Below, one piece after another: positions 40,925-49,558 of a stretch of 49,962 nt of DNA. A program made the position numbers and the translations under genes. Under the pieces are notes generated by a model. It searched no databases and was not told the origin of the DNA. It worked only from the letters and a program-made list of their open reading frames with translations. This stretch comes from Candidatus Aenigmatarchaeota archaeon. GTDB taxonomy: Archaea; Aenigmatarchaeota; Aenigmatarchaeia; GW2011-AR5; JACRMX01. The first letter of the stretch is position 1. Each line of letters begins with the position of its first letter. The stretch spans positions 1-49,962 of the forward strand of contig JAGVVW010000003.1 in the NCBI GenBank assembly GCA_018304635.1, written 5' to 3'.

Positions 40925-41917
40925 CTAATTCCTAACTTCGTCACTCTTTTCCGAGATATCCATTGAAAATATGTTTTGATTTGTTTTAGCTATGTGCAAA
41001 AACATTAAAACACCAATTCCAGCACCATACCAGAATGATATTAACCGTGAAACCAAAACACCTGCTGCAGCTGCGATCGGATCTGCACCAAGCATTGTCA
41101 ATAGAACAATCATGACAGCTTCTGTGCTTCCTATGCCACCAGGCAGAGAGCTGGCAATGCCAATAAGTGCGGAAAATGCAATAATTCCGATAATAAGCAA
41201 TGGATTTATTGTTATGCCAACAGCAATCAGGCAAAGATACAATATAATTGAATCTAGCATCCATGCCACAGTTGTTATCATAAAACAAGTTAGAAAACTT
41301 TTTTTACTGACTCTGGCATCCCTATAAAAACTATCCACGAAATTTTTATCCAATTTCTTCATAATCGGGAATCTGGTAAGAAACCTGAAAATCCTTCTTC
41401 CGAAATGTTCATGAGTAACCATCAGAACCAAGGCAGTGATCCCGGCTATAAATACTCCGATTGAAAGCAATCCGATATAAATCATTTCGAATTTCATGCT
41501 TATAACTAAAATAAGTCCGGTAGCCATTATTACCAGCAAAACCAGATCAGCTATTCTTTCCCATATTATTGATGACAAGCCTTCAGAAACAGGTGTGCCA
41601 TTATGTGAACGCAGCAGCAGTGCTTTTATTGGTTCTCCTACTTTTCCGGGTGTGAAATTACTCAATGTCATTCCGAATATCTGAACTGGGAAAAGCTTTT
41701 TGAAGCTTATTTTTCTTTTCAATAGAACCTTCCATTTGTATGTCCTGATTATCATGTTAATATTTACCAGAATAAAAGCCATCAAAATGTATTCCAGAGA
41801 ACTTTTTGCCAGAATATCAGCAACTTTAGCAGGATTTGAGAACCATATGACAAAGCTGAGTATGACAAGACCTACAAGTATCATGCCTGCTTTTAACAAC
41901 AATGACCTGTTTTTCAT
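40925..41917 (-). CDS. multi-span membrane protein, LPG-synthase TM/flippase-like family
   Basis: 330 residues with about eight membrane helices. The conserved cytoplasmic block NFTPGKVGEPIKALLLR, followed by SSIIWERIADL, and the later SLPGGIGSTEAVMI mark the UPF0104/lysylphosphatidylglycerol-synthetase TM family. Members without the synthase domain are proposed lipid or lipid-linked glycan flippases. Near epimerase, geranylgeranyl reductase and AglB genes, a role in moving lipid carriers is reasonable but inferred. Confidence 0.8.
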   Translation of the reverse strand: MKNRSLLLKAGMILVGLVILSFVIWFSNPAKVADILAKSSLEYILMAFILVNINMIIRTYKWKVLLKRKISFKKLFPVQIFGMTLSNFTPGKVGEPIKALLLRSHNGTPVSEGLSSIIWERIADLVLLVIMATGLILVISMKFEMIYIGLLSIGVFIAGITALVLMVTHEHFGRRIFRFLTRFPIMKKLDKNFVDSFYRDARVSKKSFLTCFMITTVAWMLDSIILYLCLIAVGITINPLLIIGIIAFSALIGIASSLPGGIGSTEAVMIVLLTMLGADPIAAAAGVLVSRLISFWYGAGIGVLMFLHIAKTNQNIFSMDISEKSDEVRN

Positions 41918-41960
41918 GTATTAAGGTTCTATTTTTAAATTTTTAAGGATTCATTATCTC

Positions 41961-43025
41961 ATGTATGATACAATAATTATAGGCGCTGGCGTAGCTGGTA
42001 CATGCCTGGCAAGGCAGATTACAGATGAAATGGATGTACTAGTTCTGGAAAAAGATTCTCAGCCGGGCGTAAAAGACTCAGGCATTGTCTCCAACACATT
42101 TTTGGATTACTTTCCCAAACACCTGGTAAAAGATTCAATTAAGGAAATGAATCTTGTTTCACCATCTGGCAAAAGAATACGGATTTTCAGCAATGAGCCA
42201 TTTGCCCTGATTATCAAAAGAAAGGAATTTTCAACATACCTTAAAAAGGGGCTTAATGTAAGGTATCAGACAGTAACAGACATTACTTATGAAAATGATT
42301 ATGTAAGCGTGTCAACTGATTCTAACACATATACAGCAAAGATATTGGTTGGAGCAGATGGTGCTTCGTCTATTGTACGAAACAAAGCTGGATTGAAGCC
42401 TCCTTTGATTTATTTTGGCATGATGTCTCAAGCAGAATCCTGTAAGGGCATAATAGAGGTTTTTTTGAATAAATATTATTCTCCTGATTTTTTTGCCTGG
42501 AAGATTCCCCAAAATGGCGAGCACGGGCTTATAACTAGTGTGCGGCCAAAATCATACATGGAATATTTCGAGAAGAAGGAGGATCTTCAGAGAAATAAAT
42601 TTTATTCATATCCTATTGCATCAGGCATTCAACACATGGTGTCAGAACGAACAGTTTTAATAGGAGATGCAGCATCTCAAACAAAACCATTGACAGGTGG
42701 AGGGATAATCTTTTCAATGAAAGCCTCTGAAATTGCAGCAGAAGTTATAAATGACGCTATCAACCTGAGGCGATATAATGAAATGTTTCTGAAATCGTAT
42801 CAGGACCAGTGGCTTAGCCAGTGGGGAGCTGAAATTCGGCGCCAGCTATTCCTGAGAAAAGCGTATAGAAAAATGACTAATCATTATCTTGAACTTTTAT
42901 TTAAAGATTTTGGTCCGGAAATTGAAATACACGATTATGACAGATTGTCAAAGAATTTAAAGTCTGTTCCCAAATTAAAAGTTATTAAACATATGTTAAG
43001 AATGGCACTGGGTATGGTACAGTAA
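41961..43025 (+). CDS. geranylgeranyl reductase (FAD-dependent)
   Basis: 354 residues. FAD binds at MYDTIIIGAGVAGTCLA and VLIGDAASQTKPLTGGGIIF, both diagnostic of archaeal geranylgeranyl reductases, which saturate the double bonds of isoprenoid lipids or of dolichol-like carriers. The C-terminal 90 residues are helical. It starts 44 bases from the divergent flippase-like gene and may share a promoter region with it. Substrate, membrane lipid or glycan carrier, is open. Confidence 0.87.
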   Translation: MYDTIIIGAGVAGTCLARQITDEMDVLVLEKDSQPGVKDSGIVSNTFLDYFPKHLVKDSIKEMNLVSPSGKRIRIFSNEPFALIIKRKEFSTYLKKGLNVRYQTVTDITYENDYVSVSTDSNTYTAKILVGADGASSIVRNKAGLKPPLIYFGMMSQAESCKGIIEVFLNKYYSPDFFAWKIPQNGEHGLITSVRPKSYMEYFEKKEDLQRNKFYSYPIASGIQHMVSERTVLIGDAASQTKPLTGGGIIFSMKASEIAAEVINDAINLRRYNEMFLKSYQDQWLSQWGAEIRRQLFLRKAYRKMTNHYLELLFKDFGPEIEIHDYDRLSKNLKSVPKLKVIKHMLRMALGMVQ

Positions 43026-43337
43026 CAAATCACTCCTCTTTTTTTTGATTTCGGGAATAATCTGTTTAAGTTTTCCATCTACTGTATAAAGAGTGTATAA
43101 CAATGACTACGATAGATACTGAAGAATTTGTATTTTGAAATTCTTAATTTTGAAACTCAATTGGGGTTGATTAAAGTTCTCATATGATAAAATCCTTCGA
43201 ATTTAACAACATTGTTATTTAAGATTTTCTTCTATAATTTTCACATGGAGATGCAAACATCTGTAGTTGTTAAAGAATTTAAATGGTGCAATAGAAATAT
43301 TTGATGAAGCTACTAATATGCAATGAAATTGTAGAGG
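43026..43337. other. intergenic stretch without an assignable gene
   Basis: Holds AT-rich sequence with scattered short frames. The minus strand around 43030-43110 reads somewhat coding-like (LYTLYTVDGKLKQIIPEI), possibly a gene remnant, but has no start or clear family. The end near 43330 contains the AGAGGG sequence used by the next gene. Confidence 0.4.
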
Positions 43338-44585
43338 GTGGATAACTTGGTAAGAATCAGGAAAACTCATATAATATTCGCAATTCTTGTAATCATGTTT
43401 TTGTTTAGTATATACCTTCGCGTTTTTGGCTTCTTTACAAACAATTTTCAATATTTACGGAACATTGATTCATTCATGTTTTTAAGGAGAACAATAGATA
43501 TTGTTCAAACAGGTGGAACACCTTCGGTAGATTATTTAATGCTAGCTCCTGTTGGAAAAGCTGTTACATTCGGTCCTGTATTATACTCATACATTGCAGC
43601 TTATTCGTACATGTTCATTAATGTTGTAGCGCCCGTGCAGGTATGGCAGTGGCTTATATGGTTTCCGGTTATTTTAGCTTCTCTTGTTATATTCCCGATG
43701 TATTTTATTGGAAAAGCTCTTTATAGCAGAAAAGCTGGGTTGTTTGCAGGTTTTTTTGTAACGTTTTCAGCAGCCAATGTTGCCCGTTCATTGGGTGGTG
43801 ACCCTGACACTGATGCGATTGTTATTTTAATACCCATCATATGCATGGCATTTTTCTTTTTGTCTTACAAAGCACTAGAAAAGGGGTGTTTGTTTACTAA
43901 AAAATCCTTATTGTTTGCAGCACTCACAGGAATTTCCCTGGCAATATTTGCAAACATTTGGCCTGGCTACTGGTATGTTCTGTGGATAATTACTGGTTTT
44001 GTTATACTCTATCTGATATTAGATACGGGTTTGTCATATTTTCTGCATAAAGTACAGCCAAAAGAAATTGCAACAAAGCACAAGGCAATGCTGTTAAATT
44101 TAGCTATAATTATAATCTGCTTTGTGATACTGACAACAATAACAATGGGCTTTAATTATGCTGCATCTGCTGTAGCTGAGCCATTAAGCTTATCCGGTAT
44201 TTCACGCAGCGGTGATGCTGCACTGAAAAGTGAATCGGGTGAATTTCCAAATGTCTATGTCTCTGTACAGGAACTGATGGCAGGTGGTGAGTTAAAAGAT
44301 ATAATTACTAAAACCAGCAATATTGAATTGAGCGGCATTGCAATCTTAATATCTCCATTCATGCTTACAGTTTATGTGATTCTCTATACATTATACAGGT
44401 TCATCAGGCACAGAGACCATTTAGATACTTTTACACTTTTAGTAATATGGTTCGTTGGCGGGATTTTTGCGAGCATGGTTGCTGTAAGATTCACAATGTT
44501 TTTGGTTGGCGTTATCTCACTGGGTTCTGCAATATTCTTTGCAAGAATATGGGATTATGCATTTGAAAAAGCGAAGAGGAAATAA
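43338..44585 (+). CDS. oligosaccharyltransferase AglB/Stt3, membrane catalytic half
   Basis: 415 residues with about eleven to twelve membrane helices. It carries the first metal-binding Asp (RNIDSFMFLR), the second acidic motif (GGDPDTDAIVI), the SVSE-like motif in the external loop (VSVQELMAGG) and a membrane Arg (VAVRFTMFL). The enzyme moves lipid-linked glycans to Asn of N-x-S/T sites outside the membrane. It ends with KAKRK and a TAA after the last helix of the core; the soluble domain is a separate gene 103 bases later in another frame. A GTG (43338) or TTG (43347) starts it. Confidence 0.85.
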   Translation: MDNLVRIRKTHIIFAILVIMFLFSIYLRVFGFFTNNFQYLRNIDSFMFLRRTIDIVQTGGTPSVDYLMLAPVGKAVTFGPVLYSYIAAYSYMFINVVAPVQVWQWLIWFPVILASLVIFPMYFIGKALYSRKAGLFAGFFVTFSAANVARSLGGDPDTDAIVILIPIICMAFFFLSYKALEKGCLFTKKSLLFAALTGISLAIFANIWPGYWYVLWIITGFVILYLILDTGLSYFLHKVQPKEIATKHKAMLLNLAIIIICFVILTTITMGFNYAASAVAEPLSLSGISRSGDAALKSESGEFPNVYVSVQELMAGGELKDIITKTSNIELSGIAILISPFMLTVYVILYTLYRFIRHRDHLDTFTLLVIWFVGGIFASMVAVRFTMFLVGVISLGSAIFFARIWDYAFEKAKRK

Positions 44586-44644
44586 AAGAAAAAGAAGGGG
44601 TGTAATAAAGAAAAATAACAGCGATTAAAACCGCCAAATTGTTT

Positions 44645-44681
44645 TTCTTTCCGTACAGGCTTTCTTTTTTGAAAAAGAAAG
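44645..44681. repeat. CTTTCCGTACAGG hairpin repeat between the two aglB halves
   Basis: TTCTTTCCGTACAGGC is followed by TTTCTTTTTT-GAAAAAGAAA arms. The same unit is found upstream of htpX (10707) and at 35466. It fills most of the gap that splits the oligosaccharyltransferase, and ends eight bases before the second half's ATG, supplying its GGGTG ribosome-binding sequence. Confidence 0.75.
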
Positions 44682-44688
44682 GGTGTCT

Positions 44689-45639
44689 ATGAGGATAAAT
44701 AAGTATCATATTATGATGGCTATAGTAGTAGTATTTACAATTAGTTATGCATATTTTTTATATTATGACCCGAGCTGGCAGATTTCCCGTTATTCAGGAA
44801 CTGTACTGAGCAATAACTGGTACGAAGCACTGAACTGGATCAAAGACAATACACCAGAATGCACTGTAATTGCAACTTATTGGGATCCTGGACATTTTAT
44901 AACAGGCATTGCAGACAGGCCTGTTGTTTTTGACGGGGCCACTCAGAATTCAGAATTATATATTGATAAAGATGGCCATTATCTTCTTGATTATGATCCT
45001 GAAAAAGTAGTTGCCAAACGCTCCCGTATTCAGGATATAGGAACCACACTTTATACGGATAATGAAACAGAAGCAATGGATATTTTGCGTTATTATAAAT
45101 TTGAAAACTGCTCTGACCCGATGTATTACATTGCTTCAAACGACTTGATATTCAAAAGCCAGTGGTGGAGCTATTTCTCCACATGGAATACTATTGACAA
45201 AGGAAAGAAGTCAACATATGCTATAATAAATGCTGGCGGCCAGAAACCATTGCTCGCATACAATGTAATAGCAACTGAATTTTCTGTTGGAGATAATCAG
45301 GCATTTCTATTATACCAGAATCAGACAAGCGGAGAAAAGAAAATGCTTTTCCAGGCAGGCAACCAGTTTCTAAAAATCCACAGGTTTATATATATTGACA
45401 GTCAGGGATACATGAAAATGCAGACTGAAGATGATTTTCAGGTACCAGGCACTGCAATGATACTACCGGGCGACAGTCAGCTGATTTACATGCCACCTGA
45501 ACTTGAAAATTCAATGTTCACACGGATGTTCATTTTCCGCGGACAGGGGCTTGAAAATTTTGAATACGTCAAAAACTGGGGCGGAGAAGTTATTTTGTAC
45601 AGGGTTAATTTCCCGGAAATGAAGAAGAGGCAACTCTGA
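44689..45639 (+). CDS. oligosaccharyltransferase AglB/Stt3, C-terminal soluble half
   Basis: About 316 residues from ATG 44689. One membrane helix (HIMMAIVVVFTISYAYFLYY) leads into a soluble extracytoplasmic domain. NWYEALNWIKDNTPECTVIATYWDPGHFI contains the WWDxG-type sequon-recognition motif as YWDPG. PELENSMFTRMFIFRG matches the region of the DK/MI motif. All parts expected of the C-terminal third of AglB are present, so the split protein may still work as two chains. Confidence 0.83.
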   Translation: MRINKYHIMMAIVVVFTISYAYFLYYDPSWQISRYSGTVLSNNWYEALNWIKDNTPECTVIATYWDPGHFITGIADRPVVFDGATQNSELYIDKDGHYLLDYDPEKVVAKRSRIQDIGTTLYTDNETEAMDILRYYKFENCSDPMYYIASNDLIFKSQWWSYFSTWNTIDKGKKSTYAIINAGGQKPLLAYNVIATEFSVGDNQAFLLYQNQTSGEKKMLFQAGNQFLKIHRFIYIDSQGYMKMQTEDDFQVPGTAMILPGDSQLIYMPPELENSMFTRMFIFRGQGLENFEYVKNWGGEVILYRVNFPEMKKRQL

Positions 45640-45668
45640 CATGGAAAGAATTTCGATAGAATTTAATA

Positions 45669-46394
45669 TTACCTGTAACGTAACTCTGTTTGTTGAAAAT
45701 TTGCTTTCTGGCGTCCATGTCCCCGACCCTTGTACCAGTCAAACATATCTCTGCGAAGTTTTGCCATTTCTTTTGTGTCCTGCCTGTAAAATACAATCCC
45801 TTCTGCTGCCAGGCCCTCAAAGCCGGTGCTCTCATTAACATCTCCTTTGAGTCCTGTTTTTCTTTTATACAAGCTCCACAAACCTTTGAATACATTGCTG
45901 ACTTTTTCATAGACTTGGCTATCATCAAGATCTTCCAGCTCTTTTACAAATTCATCCCAGAACTTAAACCTGCATCTTTCAACCAATATTGACAACGGAA
46001 TCCACAAATGCCTTTTCAGCTGATAGGGATTTGCATTAACCTGAGGCCCGATCAGCTCGCCAAAATACTGGCCATCTTTCATCTTTGCCAAATTTATATA
46101 TTCAGTATCTATTGCCTCCAGTACACCTTCAGTAAATCTTTTGTTTCCTTTTTTCCAGATATCAATTCTGTTTTTCCTGTTATAAATCGCAGTTACTTGA
46201 TTATTTTCCACAATTATTGAAATATTTGAACCGTCCAATTTTTCAATTGCGATACTCTGCCCTGAAAATACCCATTCATACCCTTTTTCAATTTTCGGTA
46301 TGCAAATATATTCCCCATTAATTTCCTGCCGCTCAAACGGGCTTTGGAGCTTTGGCATGTCTGTTGGATTTTTAGTATCCTGATTAAGTTTCAT
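45669..46394 (-). CDS. ATP-dependent RNA ligase, Rnl2-like, small
   Basis: 241 residues of the nucleotidyltransferase superfamily. Motif I is IEKLDGSN with the AMP-accepting Lys52; RKNR follows; YFGELIGPQ is motif III-like; EGIVFYR is motif IV; and AKLRRDMF is motif V with its catalytic Lys. This joins 3'-OH to 5'-phosphate ends, a chemistry different from RtcB. The first Met or Met13 may start it. A 56-aa gene lies just upstream in the same direction. Confidence 0.78.
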   Translation of the reverse strand: MKLNQDTKNPTDMPKLQSPFERQEINGEYICIPKIEKGYEWVFSGQSIAIEKLDGSNISIIVENNQVTAIYNRKNRIDIWKKGNKRFTEGVLEAIDTEYINLAKMKDGQYFGELIGPQVNANPYQLKRHLWIPLSILVERCRFKFWDEFVKELEDLDDSQVYEKVSNVFKGLWSLYKRKTGLKGDVNESTGFEGLAAEGIVFYRQDTKEMAKLRRDMFDWYKGRGHGRQKANFQQTELRYR

Positions 46395-46437
46395 AATGAT
46401 TATATTAATTTAATTACTTTTATAAGTTATTATAATT

Positions 46438-46608
46438 TCATCTTTTTCCATGAACAACCCAGTTTTCGTCAAAGCTTTCTCTGATTTTATTAATCTGTAT
46501 CATCGTTGCTTTATTTGGCGTTGCTCCTAATTCAGGCAGCCATAACACGGGTCCGAATTTATCATTCAAGTATTTGACAACACCGAGGCACTGTTCCCTG
46601 TAATTCAT
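46438..46608 (-). CDS. hypothetical protein, 56 aa, upstream of the RNA ligase
   Basis: ATG 46608 to TGA 46438. The protein has coding-like composition (MNYREQCLGVVKYLNDKFG, WLPELGATPNKATMIQI, NWVVHGK). It precedes the RNA ligase by 43 bases on the same strand, so both may be one operon. No family recognised. Confidence 0.5.
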   Translation of the reverse strand: MNYREQCLGVVKYLNDKFGPVLWLPELGATPNKATMIQINKIRESFDENWVVHGKR

Positions 46609-46658
46609 GCATCATAGAATCATATAAGATTTAAAAATCTTTTTGCTGACATTATATC

Positions 46659-48002
46659 ATGAAGCTAGAAGAATCCCACACAGTAGAATTAAAAAAGTCT
46701 GTGGCACAGATGAACGAAGCCCTGAAATCGGTATGCGCATTTCTTAATCACAGAGGCGGCGAGGTTTACTTCGGTGTGAATGATAAAGGAAAAATAACTG
46801 GCATACAAAGCTCTGATAAAACTCTCAGAAAAATTTCACAGATTATAAATACGAAAATAAAACCAGAATTTAATCCTGAAATAAAAGAAATTAAAAAGCA
46901 TAAAAATCAGATAATCTATGTAAAAGTTCCGGAAGGCAGCAATAAACCATACTTTTCTGACGGGATTGCATATATACGCATTGGAACTGAAAACAGGGTT
47001 ATTTCTCCGGATGAATTGAAAAGAGTTATTCTGTCTCAAAAAAAGATTAAATGGGATGAGGAAATTTGCAGGTCTGCAAAACTAAAAGATATTGATGAAG
47101 AAACAATAAAGCAATTTCTGAAAAAGGCAGGAATAGAGAGAAATCTGGGATATAAATTACTGTCATGGAAAGATGTTCTAAAAAGATCTGGTATGATAAA
47201 AAACAAAAGCCTGACCAATGCGTTAATTCTGCTTTTTGGAAAAACTCCGCAGAAATTTTTTCCTCATGCAGAAGTCAGGTGCGCAAGATTTAAGGGAACA
47301 GAACCTTTGGAATTTATTGACATGAAAGTATTTGGAAGCAACATCATAAGTCAGATAGAAAATTCAGTTGAATTCGTCAAAGAGCATATGCAATTACATG
47401 CTGAAATAAAAGGTATGGAAAGAGTGGAAAAATGGGAATACCCGATTGAAGCAGTACGAGAAGCAATAGTAAACGCAGTGTGCCACAGGAACTATGAAAT
47501 ATCTGGTAATGCACAAATTAGAATATTTGATGACAGACTCGAGATCTGGGGATGCGGAACCTTGCCTGAACCATTGATAGTAAATGACTTAATGAAGAAG
47601 CATGATTCGATCCTTAGGAACTCCTTGATTGGAAAATGTTTCTTTTTAATCAGGTTTATAGAGCAGTGGGGTACAGGCACAAACAGAATGATAGAGGAAT
47701 GCATAAGTCATGAACTGCCCGAACCTTTATTCGAAGAGATTGCTGGAAATCTTGTGGTTACTTTCAGAAAGAGCAGGCTTACAAATGAATATTTAGAAAA
47801 GCTAGAATTAAATGAAAGACAAAAAAAATCCGTGGAATATCTGGTAAAAAATAAAAAAATAACAACGAATATATATGCTGATATATTTAAAACATCACCC
47901 CGTATGGCAAGGAATGACCTGAAAAAACTAATTAACAAAGAAATTGTAAAAAAAATGGGAAATAGCAAAAAACAGAGTCATTATGTTTTAACGGAAATTT
48001 AA
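46659..48002 (+). CDS. AlbA_2 (Schlafen-like) + HATPase + winged-helix regulator
   Basis: 447 residues. The N-terminal AlbA_2 domain (about 1-125) has ESHTVELKKS, ALKSVCAFLNHRGGEVYFGVND and IAYIRIGTENRVISPDEL. A GHKL-type ATPase-like segment follows (YPIEAVREAIVNAVCHRNY about residue 270, then IEQWGTGTNRMIEEC). The last 60 residues form a winged helix (NERQKKSVEYLVKNKKITT). Such proteins are annotated as transcription regulators or phage-defence factors. Its 3' end runs into an 11-bp repeat array. Confidence 0.82.
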   Translation: MKLEESHTVELKKSVAQMNEALKSVCAFLNHRGGEVYFGVNDKGKITGIQSSDKTLRKISQIINTKIKPEFNPEIKEIKKHKNQIIYVKVPEGSNKPYFSDGIAYIRIGTENRVISPDELKRVILSQKKIKWDEEICRSAKLKDIDEETIKQFLKKAGIERNLGYKLLSWKDVLKRSGMIKNKSLTNALILLFGKTPQKFFPHAEVRCARFKGTEPLEFIDMKVFGSNIISQIENSVEFVKEHMQLHAEIKGMERVEKWEYPIEAVREAIVNAVCHRNYEISGNAQIRIFDDRLEIWGCGTLPEPLIVNDLMKKHDSILRNSLIGKCFFLIRFIEQWGTGTNRMIEECISHELPEPLFEEIAGNLVVTFRKSRLTNEYLEKLELNERQKKSVEYLVKNKKITTNIYADIFKTSPRMARNDLKKLINKEIVKKMGNSKKQSHYVLTEI

Positions 48003-48031
48003 CGGAAATTTAACGGAAATTTTTTCCGTTA
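47989..48031. repeat. three 11-bp tandem repeats plus an inverted copy
   Basis: TAACGGAAATT starts at 47989, 48000 and 48011, and TTTCCGTTA (48023-48031) is the inverse, so the last repeat forms a 9-bp stem TAACGGAAA/TTTCCGTTA. The middle repeat supplies the TAA stop of the AlbA_2 gene. It lies just before the glycosyltransferase start, at promoter distance. Confidence 0.75.
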
Positions 48032-48058
48032 AAAAGTATTACTGTGAAATCAAGATAT

Positions 48059-49153
48059 ATGAACATCTGTATTTTATCCGAGCTGTTTTATCCATATGTA
48101 CTTGGCGGAGCTGAGCGAAGGTATATGGAAATAGCAAAGCGGCTTTCCAAGAAACACGAAATTACAGTATACAGTCTTCGTTTGCATGGTTTTCCAAAAA
48201 CAGAAATCTGGGAAAACATTACAATAAAACGCGTTGGCATGGAGCATCCGTTGAATAAAAGATTTCTTCCAGCACTTGCAACCTATGCATCTCCACTGTT
48301 GAGATGCATGAAATCTGAGTATGATGTAATTGACATGAATCAGGGCATTGCAATGTATGCTTCTATATTTTCTCCAGCTACTCATCGCCCAATGATTGCA
48401 ACATTTCATGATATCTATGCTGATGCATGGAAAAAATATTATCCAGGATTCTACTCTTTTGTTGGCAAAGTAATGGAATATGGATGGTCTATGCTTGCTT
48501 TTGATTCAGTAATAGCAAATTCCTTTCAGACAAAAGAAAAATTAGAACAGCTGGGCATTAAAAATGCAACTGTTATTAACAGTGGCATTGACCTGAAGTT
48601 TATTAATAGCATTCGTTCAAAAAAGACAAACTCTATAGTTTATGTCGGCAGGTTAGTTGATTATAAGCATGTTGATGAGCTGATAATAGCATTCAAAGGA
48701 ATAGAGAAACAGTATCCAAATACTACACTAAAAATTATAGGCAGTGGTTATGATGAGCAAAGGCTGAAAAATATCGCAGCTAATGACAAGAGAATAAAAT
48801 TTTTTGGTTATGTTTCTGAAAAAGATAAGATAAGGCATATAAAATCAGCGTCCCTGCTTGTAAATCCTTCAGAAGTAGAAGGTCTTGGATTAATATTATT
48901 AGAAGCAATGGCCTGCAGAACGCCGGTTATGGCAAAAGCTCTTTCGTGTTATAAAGATTTTGCAATTGCTGGGAAAAATGCTTTTATAACAAATAAAATA
49001 ACAGCAAAATCTATACTCAAGATTCTGGACAACAAAAAACTTCAGAATAACCTATCTGCTGAAGGCCATGCCACAGCTAAAAATTTCACATGGGACAAAA
49101 CAGCTGAAAGGGTTGAGAGGATTTATCAGAATCGTAGCTTTAATACTGTCTAA
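48059..49153 (+). CDS. GT4-family glycosyltransferase
   Basis: About 364 residues from ATG 48059 (an in-frame GTG at 48044 is possible). The donor-site glycine loop is YVLGGAERRYMEIAKRL near the start. The C-terminal Rossmann domain has SIVYVGRLVDYKHVDELI and the EX7E motif in NPSEVEGLGLILLEAMACRTPV. These enzymes transfer a sugar from a nucleotide donor with retention. It probably builds a surface or lipid-linked glycan. Confidence 0.88.
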   Translation: MNICILSELFYPYVLGGAERRYMEIAKRLSKKHEITVYSLRLHGFPKTEIWENITIKRVGMEHPLNKRFLPALATYASPLLRCMKSEYDVIDMNQGIAMYASIFSPATHRPMIATFHDIYADAWKKYYPGFYSFVGKVMEYGWSMLAFDSVIANSFQTKEKLEQLGIKNATVINSGIDLKFINSIRSKKTNSIVYVGRLVDYKHVDELIIAFKGIEKQYPNTTLKIIGSGYDEQRLKNIAANDKRIKFFGYVSEKDKIRHIKSASLLVNPSEVEGLGLILLEAMACRTPVMAKALSCYKDFAIAGKNAFITNKITAKSILKILDNKKLQNNLSAEGHATAKNFTWDKTAERVERIYQNRSFNTV

Positions 49154-49168
49154 AAATAATTAATTTAT

Positions 49169-49558
49169 ATGAAGGGAATAACACCCGTGATTGCCATTGT
49201 GCTTCTTTTAATGATAACTATAACACTGGTTGGTTTTGCGTTTATCTGGTTCCAGTCTACTTTTCAACAAATTACTGCAACAGTAACTAGGCAGATAGAT
49301 CAACAGACAACTGCAATTGGAAAGATGGTAAGAATAGATTCTATTACAATAGATTCTATTGCCATCAGAAATGTGGGAAGTCAGAATATTGCTGCGAATG
49401 AAATTGCTGTTTTTGTGGATGATGAAAAGCAAACTTATATTTTACCGAATGATATTATTGTGGGTCAGGTTGCTTCGTATACGTTAAATACTCCATGTAC
49501 CTCTAGTAAGACTGTTAAAGTAACATCTCCTGGTGGATCAGATAAGACAACATGCTAA
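49169..49558 (+). CDS. archaeal type IV pilin-like protein, expressed copy
   Basis: 129 residues. MKGITPVIAIVLLLMITITL is a class III prepilin signal, cut after the Gly in such proteins, and a hydrophobic assembly helix. The rest (RQIDQQTTAIGKM, IAIRNVGSQNIAANEIAVF, VKVTSPGGSDKTTC) is a beta-rich pilin head. The 3' part and downstream sequence are duplicated next door without the signal. It starts 15 bases after the glycosyltransferase stop. Confidence 0.8.
   Translation: MKGITPVIAIVLLLMITITLVGFAFIWFQSTFQQITATVTRQIDQQTTAIGKMVRIDSITIDSIAIRNVGSQNIAANEIAVFVDDEKQTYILPNDIIVGQVASYTLNTPCTSSKTVKVTSPGGSDKTTC

Noticed and set aside
40986-41288. Alternative minus-strand frame within the flippase-like gene
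   Set aside because: His/Cys/Trp-rich composition typical of an out-of-frame reading; the membrane protein frame is intact and conserved.
43026-43110. Minus-strand coding-like stretch (TVDGKLKQIIPEIKKK)
   Set aside because: No start codon, stop or family match, and it overlaps the end of the reductase gene; at most a remnant.
47989-48031. CRISPR-like repeats
   Set aside because: The units are only 11 bp with no spacers between them. No true CRISPR repeat-spacer pattern was seen anywhere in the window.
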